Assembly (NCBI GenBank): GCA_016719855.1
Contig: JADJYH010000008.1
Coordinates: 62,001-126,000, forward strand
DNA: 64,000 nucleotides
Direction: 5' to 3'
DNA from: Saprospiraceae bacterium
GTDB taxonomy: Bacteria; Bacteroidota; Bacteroidia; Chitinophagales; Saprospiraceae
Position numbers and translations under genes: made by a program. Under the pieces are notes generated by a model, which was not told the DNA's origin, ran no database searches, and saw only the letters and a program-made list of their open reading frames with translations. Below, one piece after another: positions 9,070-17,794 of this stretch; the first letter of the stretch is position 1; each line of letters starts with the position of its first letter.

Positions 9070-10360
9070 CCTGTCCGGTGTAAACAGGCGAGAATATCGT
9101 GAACTCCTTGCAGTTGGGCCTGGTCTTCTGGATTTTGCGGAGCAAATACCCATAGGCCATCGTTCGGTCGTTCATCTTGGGCCTGTACACCTTGTTTATG
9201 ATTGTGTCATAAGGACGAATTATCAGAAAAAGACAAACCAAGAACGTTGCTATGAAAAGAGTGGGCCGATGGCTTTTTTCCTTCCAAAAATGTACAATTG
9301 CTGTCCCCACTTGGTACAATCCGATACCTGCCAAAAAGGCCATGGGCGGGTACGCCACCACATCGTAGTGGTCGGTTTTTGTACTCGAAAATGAGACCAG
9401 CAAAAGCTGGATAGCAGCGCAGAGGAACATTAATAAGCTGAAATCACGAAGGCGTGACGGTTGTTTCACAAAAAACAGGTACACCGGCCCTGGCAAGAGC
9501 AGCAGCCAAGGCATGAAGTAACGCTTCCAGAAGCGGTCAAAATAATGGGTGAATGGGTGGTCATGGCCCCGGAAGGTCGTGGTGTAGCGGTCGGCCATTT
9601 CATGAAAAAAAGCCCGCTCCACAAACCCCGGCAACTGCCGTTCGATGTACCAAAGCCAACTGCCCAATGCCACCACCACTATAAGTCCGGCTAGCCAAGT
9701 AGAGCCTCGACGCAGCATGGCCCAAAGTTGTTTTTTGTATATGGCGTAAATCAAAAAAGCAGGGAAAAACAATAGCCCGAAGGCATATTTCGTCATCACG
9801 GCGGCGATGCTGGAGGCCGTGAGCAAGGCAAGCCAACCAAGGCGCTGGCGGTTCTCTGTGGCCTCCAGGTAATAGTAAAAGGCCATTGCGCCAGCCATCA
9901 TATAAAGTGCCAGCGCCACGTCCTGATCGCCGGTACGGGAGGCGTGCTCCCGCACAAAACCCACGGAAGTGACCAGCACAAACCCGGCACAGTAGCCAAT
10001 ATGAATATTGCCCAGTGCCCTCCTCGAAAACCAAAGAAAAAGCAGCACAATGCCTAGTGCAGAAAGGGCGATGGGCAGCCGCAGTGCCAGTTCATTGATA
10101 CCAAATATTTTGAAAGAAAGCACTTGCAGCCAAGTGGTAAACGGAGGCTTGGTGCTGCGGTGGAGCATGCCACCCTCCACCCAATGGCCGTAGTCGCGCA
10201 AGTAATGCCCCTCCTCCGTCATGTAAGCGGCCCGCATGGCAAAGAGCGATTCATCCCAGTTGTTGATCGGCTGCCAGTCGAGGTGCAGGAAAAGGGGGAA
10301 GTAAATGGCCACACAGAATAGGCCAAAAATCAGATATTTGTGCCAAAGCTTGTCCATCAT
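9032..10360 (-). CDS. ArnT/PMT-type membrane glycosyltransferase (GT39/GT83-like)
   Basis: About 442 residues. After a first membrane segment (KYLIFGLFCVAIYFPLF) comes the periplasmic loop WDESLFAMRAAYMTEEGHYL, whose acidic residues match the catalytic loop of PMT/ArnT polyprenyl-phosphate sugar transferases; STKPPFTTWLQVLSFKIFG follows as in that family. About ten more hydrophobic segments are visible. Such enzymes move a sugar from a lipid carrier to lipid A, protein or glycan at the outer face of the inner membrane. Start taken at the ATG pair 10358-10360; the longer frame adds residues without homology. A -7 element lies directly upstream, so the mRNA may have almost no leader. Confidence 0.85.
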   Translation of the reverse strand: MMDKLWHKYLIFGLFCVAIYFPLFLHLDWQPINNWDESLFAMRAAYMTEEGHYLRDYGHWVEGGMLHRSTKPPFTTWLQVLSFKIFGINELALRLPIALSALGIVLLFLWFSRRALGNIHIGYCAGFVLVTSVGFVREHASRTGDQDVALALYMMAGAMAFYYYLEATENRQRLGWLALLTASSIAAVMTKYAFGLLFFPAFLIYAIYKKQLWAMLRRGSTWLAGLIVVVALGSWLWYIERQLPGFVERAFFHEMADRYTTTFRGHDHPFTHYFDRFWKRYFMPWLLLLPGPVYLFFVKQPSRLRDFSLLMFLCAAIQLLLVSFSSTKTDHYDVVAYPPMAFLAGIGLYQVGTAIVHFWKEKSHRPTLFIATFLVCLFLIIRPYDTIINKVYRPKMNDRTMAYGYLLRKIQKTRPNCKEFTIFSPVYTGQVNYYFRHRRKTL

Positions 10361-10367
10361 GTTGGCG

Positions 10368-10375
10368 CAAATGTA
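10368..10375 (-). promoter_or_regulatory. -7 element TACATTTG next to the glycosyltransferase start
   Basis: TAnnTTTG on the minus strand ends only seven bases before the ATG, which would place the transcript start at or next to the start codon. Confidence 0.4.
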
Positions 10376-10461
10376 GGACTTGTTTCTACAAATACGGCGT
10401 GACGGTTCGCCGATATGCACGTCAAACAAAAACATCACAATCACAGCATAAACTTCAAATC

Positions 10462-11193
10462 ATGAAACCACTTCCCATTTTCCTTTCATTTTGCTTCGCA
10501 ATATTTGTCTCCAACGCCTTTGGCCAAGAGGTAGAAATGGAGCCAGTGCCAGCCAAGAAGCCCACCGTAATCGTCAACAGCAAGGTGTACGAGAGCGAAG
10601 AGAACATGGTGAACGGCTCGAAAAACGCCCTCATCGTTGTGCTGGAAGTCACCAGCGAGAAGCTCGTGGAACGCACCTGGAAGGACTACATGAAGGACTA
10701 CGACGGCAAGACCAAGGGCGCCAAGGGCGGAAAAGAGGACGTGACTACGGGAGCCTCCATCGTCGGCATCGGCGGGGTGACCCCACTGACCATCTACTCC
10801 CGCACCTCCAAAAACATGGACGGCTACGTGGAGCTGCTCACCTGGTTCGACCTCGGCGACGAGTACCTCAGCTCCAGCCGCCGCCAAAACTACGAGGAGG
10901 CCGAAAAGATGCTGCTCAAATTTGCCCACGAAGTAAAAATGGAAGGCACGAAACAAGAACTGGAAGATGCCGAAAAGAAGCTAAAGTCCTTTGAGAACGA
11001 AATGGACAAGCTCCAGCGCCAGAACAAAAACTACCTCAAGGAGATAGCCGAGGCCGAAAAGAAAATCGAAACTGCCAAGGAGAACATCGTGAAGAACGAA
11101 GAGCAGCAGGCCGACTCCACGCAGAAGATTGACCTCCAAAAACAGCTCGTGGAAGAAATTCAAAGGCGACTTTCTGATTTGAAAAAACAGTAG
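10462..11193 (+). CDS. Secreted hypothetical protein with C-terminal coiled coil
   Basis: 243 residues, not recognised as a named family. The first 22 residues (MKPLPIFLSFCFAIFVSNAFG) are a clear signal peptide. A middle part of about 115 residues (TVIVNSKVYE to the ELLTWFDLGDEYL stretch) looks globular. From about residue 150 the chain is heptad-like and highly charged (MEGTKQELEDAEKKLKSFEN and onward to QKQLVEEIQRRLSDLKK), predicting a long coiled coil in the periplasm or outer-membrane space. It stands alone with its own terminator. The function is unknown. Confidence 0.75.
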   Translation: MKPLPIFLSFCFAIFVSNAFGQEVEMEPVPAKKPTVIVNSKVYESEENMVNGSKNALIVVLEVTSEKLVERTWKDYMKDYDGKTKGAKGGKEDVTTGASIVGIGGVTPLTIYSRTSKNMDGYVELLTWFDLGDEYLSSSRRQNYEEAEKMLLKFAHEVKMEGTKQELEDAEKKLKSFENEMDKLQRQNKNYLKEIAEAEKKIETAKENIVKNEEQQADSTQKIDLQKQLVEEIQRRLSDLKKQ

Positions 11194-11229
11194 GGCAATA
11201 CTGACAACCATTTTTTCAAAAGAGAAATT

Positions 11230-11267
11230 AAGGCGCAAAGTGTTTGATTATCAACGCTTTGCGCCTT
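11230..11267 (+). terminator. Hairpin downstream of the coiled-coil protein gene
   Basis: Arms aaggcgcaaag (11230-11240) and ctttgcgcctt (11257-11267), with some further pairing inside. The T-run is weak (tttgc), so termination strength is uncertain. Confidence 0.55.
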
Positions 11268-11398
11268 TGCATGAAATTCTTTGCCCCTTTGCATGAAAAA
11301 ATGCCCAGCAGTTTGGTTTTCTACCCTATTTTGCCCCGACTCGATTCGCCCATGCCAAGTTTGACCAGCATTTACATTGACCAAAAATTCTCTTCAGA

Positions 11399-12583
11399 AT
11401 GACTTTTCTCTGCGTTTCTTGCGAATTTAAGGGCCTTGACTTTCTGCGCTACTGCAAGGCGGAAGGCAACCGGGTTTTCCTCGTCACTGCCAAGGACACC
11501 GAAGATGAGCCTTGGCCACGTGACGTTATTGACGATATTTTCTTCATGGACGAAGTGGAGCATGGCAGTTGGAACATGGAACATTTTATCGCCGGACTGG
11601 CCTACTTCATGCGCGCTCACAAGGTGGACCGCATCGTGGCGCTCGACGACTTCGACGTGGAGGAAGTGGCCGAGCTTCGGGAGCACTTCCGGCTACCGGG
11701 CATGGGGCAAACCACTGCCCGCCACTTCCGGGACAAACTGGCCATGCGCATGAAGGCCGCCGAGGAAGGCATCCAAGTGCCAGCGTTCACAGCACTTTTC
11801 AACGATGAGGAGGTGCGGCAGTTCACCGAGCAGGTGCAGCCACCGTACATGGTAAAGCCCCGGTTTGAGGCAGCAGCGAAGGGCATCCGCAAGGTCAACT
11901 CGGCTGCGGAGCTTTGGCAGGTCTTGTTTGGGTTGGGTGAAAATCGGCACTTCCACCTCGCCGAGCAGTACCGTCCCGGCGACATCTACCACGTGGACGC
12001 GCTGTCGGTGGACGGCAAGCAGGTTTTCGCCAGCGTGGCGCAATACCTCAGCACGCCGTGGGACGTGGCACATGGCGGCGGCATCTTCCGCTCTGTCATC
12101 TGCGAGCACGGCGGCCCCGACGAGAAGGCTTTGCTGAAGCACAACGCCGACGTGATGAAAGCCTTCGGGATGAGGTACAGCGCCTCCCACACAGAGTTCA
12201 TCAAGTCCAACGAAGACGGCAAATTCTACTTCCTCGAAACGGCCTCACGGGTCGGCGGGGCGCATATCGCCGAGATGGTGGAAGCCGCTACCGGCATCAA
12301 CCTTTGGGGCGAGTGGGCACGGCTCGAATCCGCAGTGGCCAATGGCACCAAATACGTGCTGCCCCCTGTTAAAAAACTGTATGGCGGCATCATCAACTCC
12401 CTCAGCCGCCAACGCCACCCAGACACCTCGGCCTTCAACGACCCTGAAATCGGCTGGCGATTGGAGAAGGTACACCATATCGGCTTCATCGTCACCTCCA
12501 ACAGCCGGGAGCGGGTACTGGCCTTGCTGGATGATTATGCCCGGCGGATTGGGGAGGAGTTTCATGCGCAGATGCCAGGATGA
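11399..12583 (+). CDS. ATP-grasp domain protein
   Basis: 394 residues. It has the three-part ATP-grasp layout: an N-terminal lobe (FLCVSCEFKGLDFLRYCKAE, about 1-105), an ATP-binding part with MVKPRFEAAAKGIRKV (phosphate-loop region), and a metal site region FYFLETASRVGGAHIAEMVE, where the glutamate and following Arg/Gly are typical. Family members join a carboxylate to an amine or thiol through an acyl phosphate. No partner gene indicates the substrate; it could make a dipeptide-like or modified amino-acid product. The assignment is to fold class only. Confidence 0.8.
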   Translation: MTFLCVSCEFKGLDFLRYCKAEGNRVFLVTAKDTEDEPWPRDVIDDIFFMDEVEHGSWNMEHFIAGLAYFMRAHKVDRIVALDDFDVEEVAELREHFRLPGMGQTTARHFRDKLAMRMKAAEEGIQVPAFTALFNDEEVRQFTEQVQPPYMVKPRFEAAAKGIRKVNSAAELWQVLFGLGENRHFHLAEQYRPGDIYHVDALSVDGKQVFASVAQYLSTPWDVAHGGGIFRSVICEHGGPDEKALLKHNADVMKAFGMRYSASHTEFIKSNEDGKFYFLETASRVGGAHIAEMVEAATGINLWGEWARLESAVANGTKYVLPPVKKLYGGIINSLSRQRHPDTSAFNDPEIGWRLEKVHHIGFIVTSNSRERVLALLDDYARRIGEEFHAQMPG

Positions 12584-12715
12584 GCGATTACGGAATACAA
12601 ATATTTAGTGGGCAAAAATTGCCTTTAAACAACTAACCTAAGAATCAAACTGTGAGCTACGAGATTTGCCCCGAAAATGGGGCCGATTCAAACTCAGGTA
12701 TCGCAATCGAACAAT

Positions 12716-13363
12716 ATGAGCTTTACACTCGCAATATCCAAAGGCAGGACGCCACTTACGAAAAACAATTGGCTACTGGCCTATATCGTGGTCTTTTTGG
12801 CAGTTTGGGCCAATTCGCTGATTGGCACCACCGACATCAATAACTGGTTGTTGGAAAACGCACTGACATTCCTCTCGCTGTTCTTCCTGATTTACAGCTA
12901 CCGCAAGCACCAGTTGAGCGACCTCAGCTACCTGCTCATTTGTATTTTCCTATGCTTCCATGTTTACGGCTCCAAGTACACCTATGCGGAGAACCCGTTC
13001 GGCTATTGGCTGAAGGATGTGTTTCACATGGCGAGGAATCAATACGACCGCATCGTGCATTTCGGCTTTGGCTTTTTGTTGGCCTATCCCATGCGGGAGC
13101 ATTTCCTTCGGTGGCTAAAAGCACCCGCTTGGGTGGCCTGGCTACTGCCGATTGAGATTACGCTTTCCATCGGTTCTTTCTACGAACTGATAGAATGGGC
13201 CGTGGCCGATGTTTTCTTCAAGGAACAAGGCGATGCTTACCTTGGCACGCAGGGCGATATTTGGGATGCCCAAAAGGATATTTTCTTGGCATTCATTGGT
13301 GCTATTCTCGCAACTACGATTGTTTCGTCTATCAAAAAGCTGTTCCATGTGTACGAGGATTGA
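12716..13363 (+). CDS. DUF2238 (YjdF-like) integral membrane protein
   Basis: 215 residues with about six hydrophobic segments. Conserved family features are NQYDRIVHFGFGFLLAYPMRE, the YELIEWAVADVFF segment, and GDAYLGTQGDIWDAQKD near the C-terminus, where His, Asp and Glu residues lie next to the membrane. Members are inner-membrane proteins of unknown function. The ATG at 12716 gives a family-like N-terminus; an upstream in-frame codon would add an unlikely hydrophilic extension. Confidence 0.85.
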   Translation: MSFTLAISKGRTPLTKNNWLLAYIVVFLAVWANSLIGTTDINNWLLENALTFLSLFFLIYSYRKHQLSDLSYLLICIFLCFHVYGSKYTYAENPFGYWLKDVFHMARNQYDRIVHFGFGFLLAYPMREHFLRWLKAPAWVAWLLPIEITLSIGSFYELIEWAVADVFFKEQGDAYLGTQGDIWDAQKDIFLAFIGAILATTIVSSIKKLFHVYED

Positions 13364-13400
13364 GCGTATTTTGCGAAGAAAAACCAAAAATAAAACTCAA

Positions 13401-13435
13401 CAGCCCGCTGCAAGCGGAATGCTTGCAGCGGGCTG
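13401..13435 (-). terminator. 15-bp hairpin, likely terminator for the leftward operon
   Basis: Perfect arms 13401-13415 and 13421-13435 around a 5-base loop. Read on the minus strand it is followed by a T-rich stretch (TTGAGTTTTATTTTTGG), placing it downstream of the flavin dehydrogenase small-subunit gene. Confidence 0.7.
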
Positions 13436-13440
13436 CCGTG

Positions 13441-13515
13441 TTTGTAGCCGCCAAACTTGTTTGGCTGGCTCGAAAAAAACCAATCAGCCAGCCAAATAAA
13501 TTTGGCGGCTACAAA
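13441..13515. repeat. REPIN copy 1 (inverted REP pair, GTAG head)
   Basis: Outer arms 13441-13455 and 13501-13515 (15 bp perfect), an unpaired quartet (cttg/taaa), and inner arms 13460-13470 and 13486-13496 (11 bp perfect) around a 15-base loop. Each half starts with GTAG and is itself an imperfect hairpin (gccgccaaa-cttg-tttggctggc with one extra t). This is the anatomy of REP elements arranged as an inverted pair. A diverged copy lies at 46865-46929. Confidence 0.8.
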
Positions 13516-13516
13516 A

Positions 13517-14161
13517 TTATCCCCAATTCATATCCTTCACCCCAAACGCCTCCAGCACATCGTCCGGTACGCCCGTGTAGGTATTGGGCGTGTTTCCCTT
13601 GTAACCAATGTCAGAGAAGCCAATCTCTGTGGTGTAAAAACCAGTGGCAGTGAGGTCACGCATTCGGTTGAAAAAAGTAACGCCAGCTTCCATGCCCGGC
13701 TTGGCTTTGTTCGGGTAAGCGATATCGTCCACCACTTGCAGGCGCTGCTCCGGGGTGCAGTCCACGAAGGCTTTTTCGAAGCGCCCGTAGCACTCCATGT
13801 CCAGCCAGCGGAGGCCACCCCGCAAGGGCGTTTGGTGTTCAGGCAGATCTTTCACAATGAACTCGATGAAGTCCGGCACACCAGCCTCGGTGGCGCTGCC
13901 CGACACCTCGTCCTTCGGAATGATGATGTCGGCCAACACGGCAATGGTCGCCATTTCTTCCGGGGTGAAAAAGGTTTCGCCGAGCAGTTTTTTGTCCCGC
14001 TCGATTTCGTGCGCTTCCCGTCCAGCGGTGATGATGTCGTCTGCCGTTGTCTGCACAGGTGAGGCAGGTGTTGGCGTTTGGTCCACTTTGCAGCTTTCCC
14101 ACAGCAGTCCCGCCGTGATGGAGCCTACGCCTATGAATTTGAGTGAATCCCGTCTTTTCAT
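13517..14161 (-). CDS. Gluconate 2-dehydrogenase subunit 3 family protein (Tat-exported small subunit)
   Basis: 214 residues. The N-terminus MKRRDSLKFIGVGSITAG has a twin-arginine-like motif (RRDSLKF), followed by a hydrophobic stretch and a Cys. The body (FFTPEEMATIAVLADIIIPK) matches the gluconate dehydrogenase subunit 3 family, small partners of GMC flavin dehydrogenases that carry the export signal and chaperone the large subunit. It lies directly downstream of a GMC gene that has no signal peptide of its own, fitting a co-exported complex. The 75-base junction holds a stutter hairpin. Confidence 0.9.
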   Translation of the reverse strand: MKRRDSLKFIGVGSITAGLLWESCKVDQTPTPASPVQTTADDIITAGREAHEIERDKKLLGETFFTPEEMATIAVLADIIIPKDEVSGSATEAGVPDFIEFIVKDLPEHQTPLRGGLRWLDMECYGRFEKAFVDCTPEQRLQVVDDIAYPNKAKPGMEAGVTFFNRMRDLTATGFYTTEIGFSDIGYKGNTPNTYTGVPDDVLEAFGVKDMNWG

Positions 14162-14176
14162 TGAAAATGATATTGG

Positions 14177-14237
14177 GATATTGAGTTATTGGGATATTGA
14201 GCTACTGAATAACTCAATAACCCAATAACTCAATATC
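14177..14237. repeat. Stutter hairpin, ttgagttattggg word family
   Basis: A 17-bp perfect inverted repeat (14177-14193 with 14221-14237) within tandem gatattg/ttattg words. It sits between the GMC and small-subunit genes and overlaps the GMC stop codon. Confidence 0.75.
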
Positions 14238-15984
14238 AAATATTCGACTGTTTTTTCTGTTCCACAATATACTCTCCCGTGCGCATGGCCAGAGCGAGTA
14301 TCGTCCAAGTGCAGTTCTTGTCGCCCTGCTGCACGATGGGGCCGCCGTCGGTGACGAAGAGGTTTTTGACCTCGTGTGACTGGCACCATTTGTTGAGCGG
14401 TGCTTTCTTCGGGTCGTCGCCCATGCGCACCGTGCCCACCTCATGGATGATGCGGCCGGGGGCTTCGAGGCCGTAGTTGTTCTCTTTGCCCTGAATGCCC
14501 CAAGTGATGTCGGCGCCCATCGCCTTCATCATTTCCTGGAAAGTCTCCTGCATGTGCTTGGCCTGGTTGATTTCGGCGTCCGTCCATTTGTAGTGGAAAC
14601 GCAGCACGGGGATGCCCCATTTGTCCACCTTGTTTGGGTCAATCTCACAGTAGTTGCTCTCCAAGGCAAGTCCGGTTCCCCTGCCTGCCATGCCCACATT
14701 GGAGCCGTAAAAACGGCGGTAGTCCTGTTTGAGCGAAGCGCCGTAGCCGCCCGCCTCCTTGGTCTGGCCGTCCTTGGTCGGGTACTTGCCGTTGATGCCC
14801 TGCATCCCAAAGCCGAAGCCGTAGGAAGGCATTCCCATGCCGCCCCAATACTCGATATGGTAGCCACGTGGGAAGTCGAGCTTCGCCTTTTTGGCATCCA
14901 ACCACCACGGGGAGAGGATGTGGACGCTGCCCACGCCGTCCTCGTTGTAGCGCTTGCGCTCCATGAGCGAGGGCATGATGCCGCCCATAGCCACGCCCGT
15001 GGAGTCATGGAGGTACTTACCCACTGCGCCGCTGCCGTTGCCGATTCCGTTGGGGTGGCGGGTGCTTTTCGAGTTGAGCATGATGCGAGCGCTGCTACAT
15101 GCGCTGGCGGCGAGGATGACCGTTTTGCCCATCACTTGGTACTCCTGTCCGTCGTCCTTGCTCACGTAGGCAACGCCTGTAGCTTGGCCTTCTTTGTCAG
15201 TCAAAACTTCCCGCACCATCGCATTGCATTCCAATTCGAGGCTGTACTTGGTCTGTGCCGGAATGACGAGACAGGACGATGACGAGAAGTCGCCGTAAAT
15301 CCTGCAAGCCCGCCCACACTGGCCGCAGTACCAGCATTTCTGGCGGTCTTTGTTGTCTTTGAGTTCCTCGGTGAGCACTGAGCCACGACCTGGAATGACG
15401 GGCACACCGATTTTTTGCCCTGCTTTTTTGATAAAAAGCTCGTGGAGGCGTGGTTTTGGTGGCTTCATGAAAATTCCGTCAGGGTCGTTGGGTAGCCCCT
15501 CTTTTGAGCCGTAGATTCCAAGCATCACGTCAATCTTGTCGTAGTACGGCTTCACGTCGTCGTAGTTGATGGGCCAATCGTCGCCCACACCATCGTGACT
15601 TTTACCCTTAAAATCAAGTGGGCCAAACCGTAACGAGATGCGGCCCCAGTGGTTGGTACGACCGCCGAGCATGTGCGACCGGAACCAGTGAAACTCAGTA
15701 CCGTCCTTGGCGGAGTATGGTTCGCCGTCAATCTGCCAGCCGCCCATCGCCGCATCGAATTCGCCAAATGCCCTCGTGGTGCCAGCGCCCCGCCGCAGCG
15801 ATACCCATGGCGGCAGCATCTGGTGGGAGTGCAGTTTTGGGTCGTAAAACGGCCCCGCTTCGAGCATCAGGACTTTGAGGCCAGCTTGCGAAAGCACGTA
15901 GCCCGCCATGCCGCCCCCTGCACCGGAGCCAACGATGATGGCATCATACACCGTGGGCTTTTTCTTTATTTGGAAATTACTCAT
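14236..15984 (-). CDS. GMC-family FAD-dependent dehydrogenase large subunit
   Basis: About 582 residues. It has an N-terminal FAD-binding Rossmann motif (DAIIVGSGAGGGMAGYVL), the MLGGRTNHWGRISLRF region, a cysteine cluster CWYCGQCGRAC, and the GMC C-terminal domain with HEVGTVRMGDDPKKAP (catalytic His) and NLFVTDGGPIVQQGDKN. This subgroup oxidises sugars or sugar acids with the adjacent subunit 3; the best-known relatives are gluconate and glucoside 3-dehydrogenases. Neighbouring DUF1080 and Gfo/Idh/MocA genes favour 3-keto-sugar formation (inference). The ATG at 15984 gives MSNFQIKKK; the upstream frame has no homology. Confidence 0.92.
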   Translation of the reverse strand: MSNFQIKKKPTVYDAIIVGSGAGGGMAGYVLSQAGLKVLMLEAGPFYDPKLHSHQMLPPWVSLRRGAGTTRAFGEFDAAMGGWQIDGEPYSAKDGTEFHWFRSHMLGGRTNHWGRISLRFGPLDFKGKSHDGVGDDWPINYDDVKPYYDKIDVMLGIYGSKEGLPNDPDGIFMKPPKPRLHELFIKKAGQKIGVPVIPGRGSVLTEELKDNKDRQKCWYCGQCGRACRIYGDFSSSSCLVIPAQTKYSLELECNAMVREVLTDKEGQATGVAYVSKDDGQEYQVMGKTVILAASACSSARIMLNSKSTRHPNGIGNGSGAVGKYLHDSTGVAMGGIMPSLMERKRYNEDGVGSVHILSPWWLDAKKAKLDFPRGYHIEYWGGMGMPSYGFGFGMQGINGKYPTKDGQTKEAGGYGASLKQDYRRFYGSNVGMAGRGTGLALESNYCEIDPNKVDKWGIPVLRFHYKWTDAEINQAKHMQETFQEMMKAMGADITWGIQGKENNYGLEAPGRIIHEVGTVRMGDDPKKAPLNKWCQSHEVKNLFVTDGGPIVQQGDKNCTWTILALAMRTGEYIVEQKKQSNI

Positions 15985-16040
15985 TCGTTGGTTGTTTTTC
16001 TTTTTGAAATAGCAAGGCGAAAGGTAGGAGAATTTTCTTT

Positions 16041-16463
16041 TTAGCCAATCACCGCCACGCACTTCAGTTCAATCGCAATCGGCGTGGGCAGCGAATCAAT
16101 GCCCACCGTGGTGCGGCAGGGCTGGTTGTCTTTGAAATACTCTGCGTAAATGCGGTTGTACGTGTGAAAATCCCGCTGCATGTTGGTGAGGAAAACGGTC
16201 ACGTCCACCAGCGAGTCCCAAGTGGCACCACTCGCCTCCAGCACCGCCCGCACGTTGCGGAACACGGAATGGCACTGCGCCTCGAAGTCGAACTCGGTGA
16301 AGTTGCCCGATGGGCTGCGCTGCAAGCCGGGTATCCCGTCCGTTTCTGCGTCTCGTGGCCCGATGCCGGAGAGGAACAGGAGGTTGCCCACCCGGCGGGC
16401 GTGTGGATAAAGGCCCACGGGCTTCGGGGCGGCGGAGGTGGTTATTTTTTCGGAATTGGACAT
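16041..16463 (-). CDS. RidA family deaminase-like protein
   Basis: 140 residues, typical length. RidA proteins form trimers and hydrolyse reactive enamine/imine intermediates; some act as aminomuconate deaminases. Visible motifs are NLLFLSGIGPRDAE near the front, SVFRNVRAVLEASGATWDSL, and the C-terminal SLPTPIAIELKCVAVIG, in which the family often has an Arg before the P-x-x-x-x-E strand that is not obvious here. The insertion with GLQRSPSGNFTEFDFE resembles the aminomuconate-deaminase subgroup. Its place in a sugar-oxidation operon is unusual and the role is open. Confidence 0.87.
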   Translation of the reverse strand: MSNSEKITTSAAPKPVGLYPHARRVGNLLFLSGIGPRDAETDGIPGLQRSPSGNFTEFDFEAQCHSVFRNVRAVLEASGATWDSLVDVTVFLTNMQRDFHTYNRIYAEYFKDNQPCRTTVGIDSLPTPIAIELKCVAVIG

Positions 16464-16481
16464 TTGACTAATTGTTGGAAT

Positions 16482-16539
16482 TGTTGAATTGTCTTATTGT
16501 TATCATGGCCGTGACCAACAACAATAAAACAGTTCAACA
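16482..16539. repeat. Stutter hairpin, attgttgaattg word family
   Basis: Left words at 16482-16501 (tgttgaattgtcttattgtt) are nearly complementary to 16520-16539. It lies between the RidA and Gfo/Idh genes. The same words recur at 28481-28564. Confidence 0.65.
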
Positions 16540-16548
16540 ATATGGCAA

Positions 16549-17700
16549 TTACACCTCCACCCACTTCGCTTTGCTCTTCCCACTGGCTATCACCTTTTCG
16601 ATGAACTTCATGCCACGAACGCCGTCGCTCACAGTGGGGAAGTCGTGGTAAACAGCAGGGGCTTCAGTACCGCCCAAGCGGGCACGTATGCAGATGGCAA
16701 CGTTGCGGTAAATGTTTGCGAAAGCTTCAAGGTAGCCCTCCGGATGGCCGCCAGGAATGCGGGTGTGCGCCGTGGCCTCAGGGTATAGCTTGCCAACGCC
16801 CGTACGCAGGATTTCCATCGGCTTGTCCAACCACTTGACTATCAGCGAATTGGGTTCCATCTGAAACCATTGCAGCCCTGCTTTCGTGCCATAAATTCGG
16901 ATGTTCAGGTTGTTCTCTTCCCCCGCAGAAATCTGGCTGGCATGGAGGATGCCCTTCGCCCCATTGTCGAAGCGGAGCAGCACATTGCCGTCGTCGTCGA
17001 GCAGGCGGCCCGGCACGAAGGTGCTGATGTCGGCGCAAAGCTCTTTGATTTTTAGGCCAGAGATGTACTCGGCGAGGTTTTCGGCGTGGGTGCCGATGTC
17101 GCCCATCGCACCAGCGATACCGGACTTCGAGGGGTCAGTTCGCCAGCCAGCCTGCTTGCTGCCGGTGTCCTCCACCTTGGTGGTGAGCCAGCCTTGCGGG
17201 TACTCCACCACGACTTTGCGAATCTGGCCAATGTCGCCGTTTTTCACCATCGCACGGGCCTGTTTCACCATCGGGTAGCCGGTGTAGTTGTGCGTGAGAG
17301 CGAAGAGAAGGCCCGTTTCTTCCACGAGCTTTTGCAGGTGGAGCGCCTCTTTCATGTTGAAGCAAAGCGGCTTGTCACAAACAACATGGAAGCCGTTTTC
17401 CAGCGCCATTCTCGCCGGGGCGTAGTGCATGTGGTTGGGCGTCACGATGCTCACAAAGTCCATGCGCTTGTTTTCGGGCAGCTTTTTTTCCTTCAAAATC
17501 ATCTCCTTGAAGCTGCCATAAACCCGTTTTGGATCCACGCAAAGGTCTTCGCCGGAGAGCCTTGACTTCTCTGGGTCGGAGCTGAATGCCCCACAAACCA
17601 GCTCGATTTCTGAGTCAAGGGCAGCCGCCATGCGGTGTACCCCGCCGATGAAGGCACCCCGGCCACCGCCGACCATACCCATTCTTATTTTCCGTTTCAT
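16549..17700 (-). CDS. Gfo/Idh/MocA family oxidoreductase
   Basis: About 383 residues. The N-terminal nucleotide-binding motif is MGMVGGGRGAFIGGVHRMAA. Further on are the family's DFVSIVTPNHMHYAPARMAL and GFHVVCDKPLCFN segments, the latter with the catalytic-region Lys-Pro. The C-terminal part (GGHPEGYLEAFANIYR) includes the substrate-site histidine. These NAD(P) enzymes interconvert hydroxyl and keto groups on sugars. With DUF1080 upstream and a GMC dehydrogenase downstream it likely handles a 3-keto sugar. The ATG at 17700 is chosen because further upstream the frame runs into the stutter repeat. Confidence 0.9.
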   Translation of the reverse strand: MKRKIRMGMVGGGRGAFIGGVHRMAAALDSEIELVCGAFSSDPEKSRLSGEDLCVDPKRVYGSFKEMILKEKKLPENKRMDFVSIVTPNHMHYAPARMALENGFHVVCDKPLCFNMKEALHLQKLVEETGLLFALTHNYTGYPMVKQARAMVKNGDIGQIRKVVVEYPQGWLTTKVEDTGSKQAGWRTDPSKSGIAGAMGDIGTHAENLAEYISGLKIKELCADISTFVPGRLLDDDGNVLLRFDNGAKGILHASQISAGEENNLNIRIYGTKAGLQWFQMEPNSLIVKWLDKPMEILRTGVGKLYPEATAHTRIPGGHPEGYLEAFANIYRNVAICIRARLGGTEAPAVYHDFPTVSDGVRGMKFIEKVIASGKSKAKWVEV

Positions 17701-17714
17701 AAAAATTAAGAACG

Positions 17715-17792
17715 GAGAATTGAGAATTGAGAATTGAAAATTGAAATGCCGTCCGGTCACTCTCAATTTTCAATTCTCAATTCTCAATTCTC
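17715..17792. repeat. Stutter hairpin, gaattgagaattga word family, 30-bp perfect arms
   Basis: Arms 17715-17744 and 17763-17792 are perfect reverse complements, each made of four tandem gaattga/gaaaattga words around an 18-base loop. This is the longest perfect arm in the window. It sits between the DUF1080 and Gfo/Idh genes. Confidence 0.85.
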
Positions 17793-17794
17793 AA

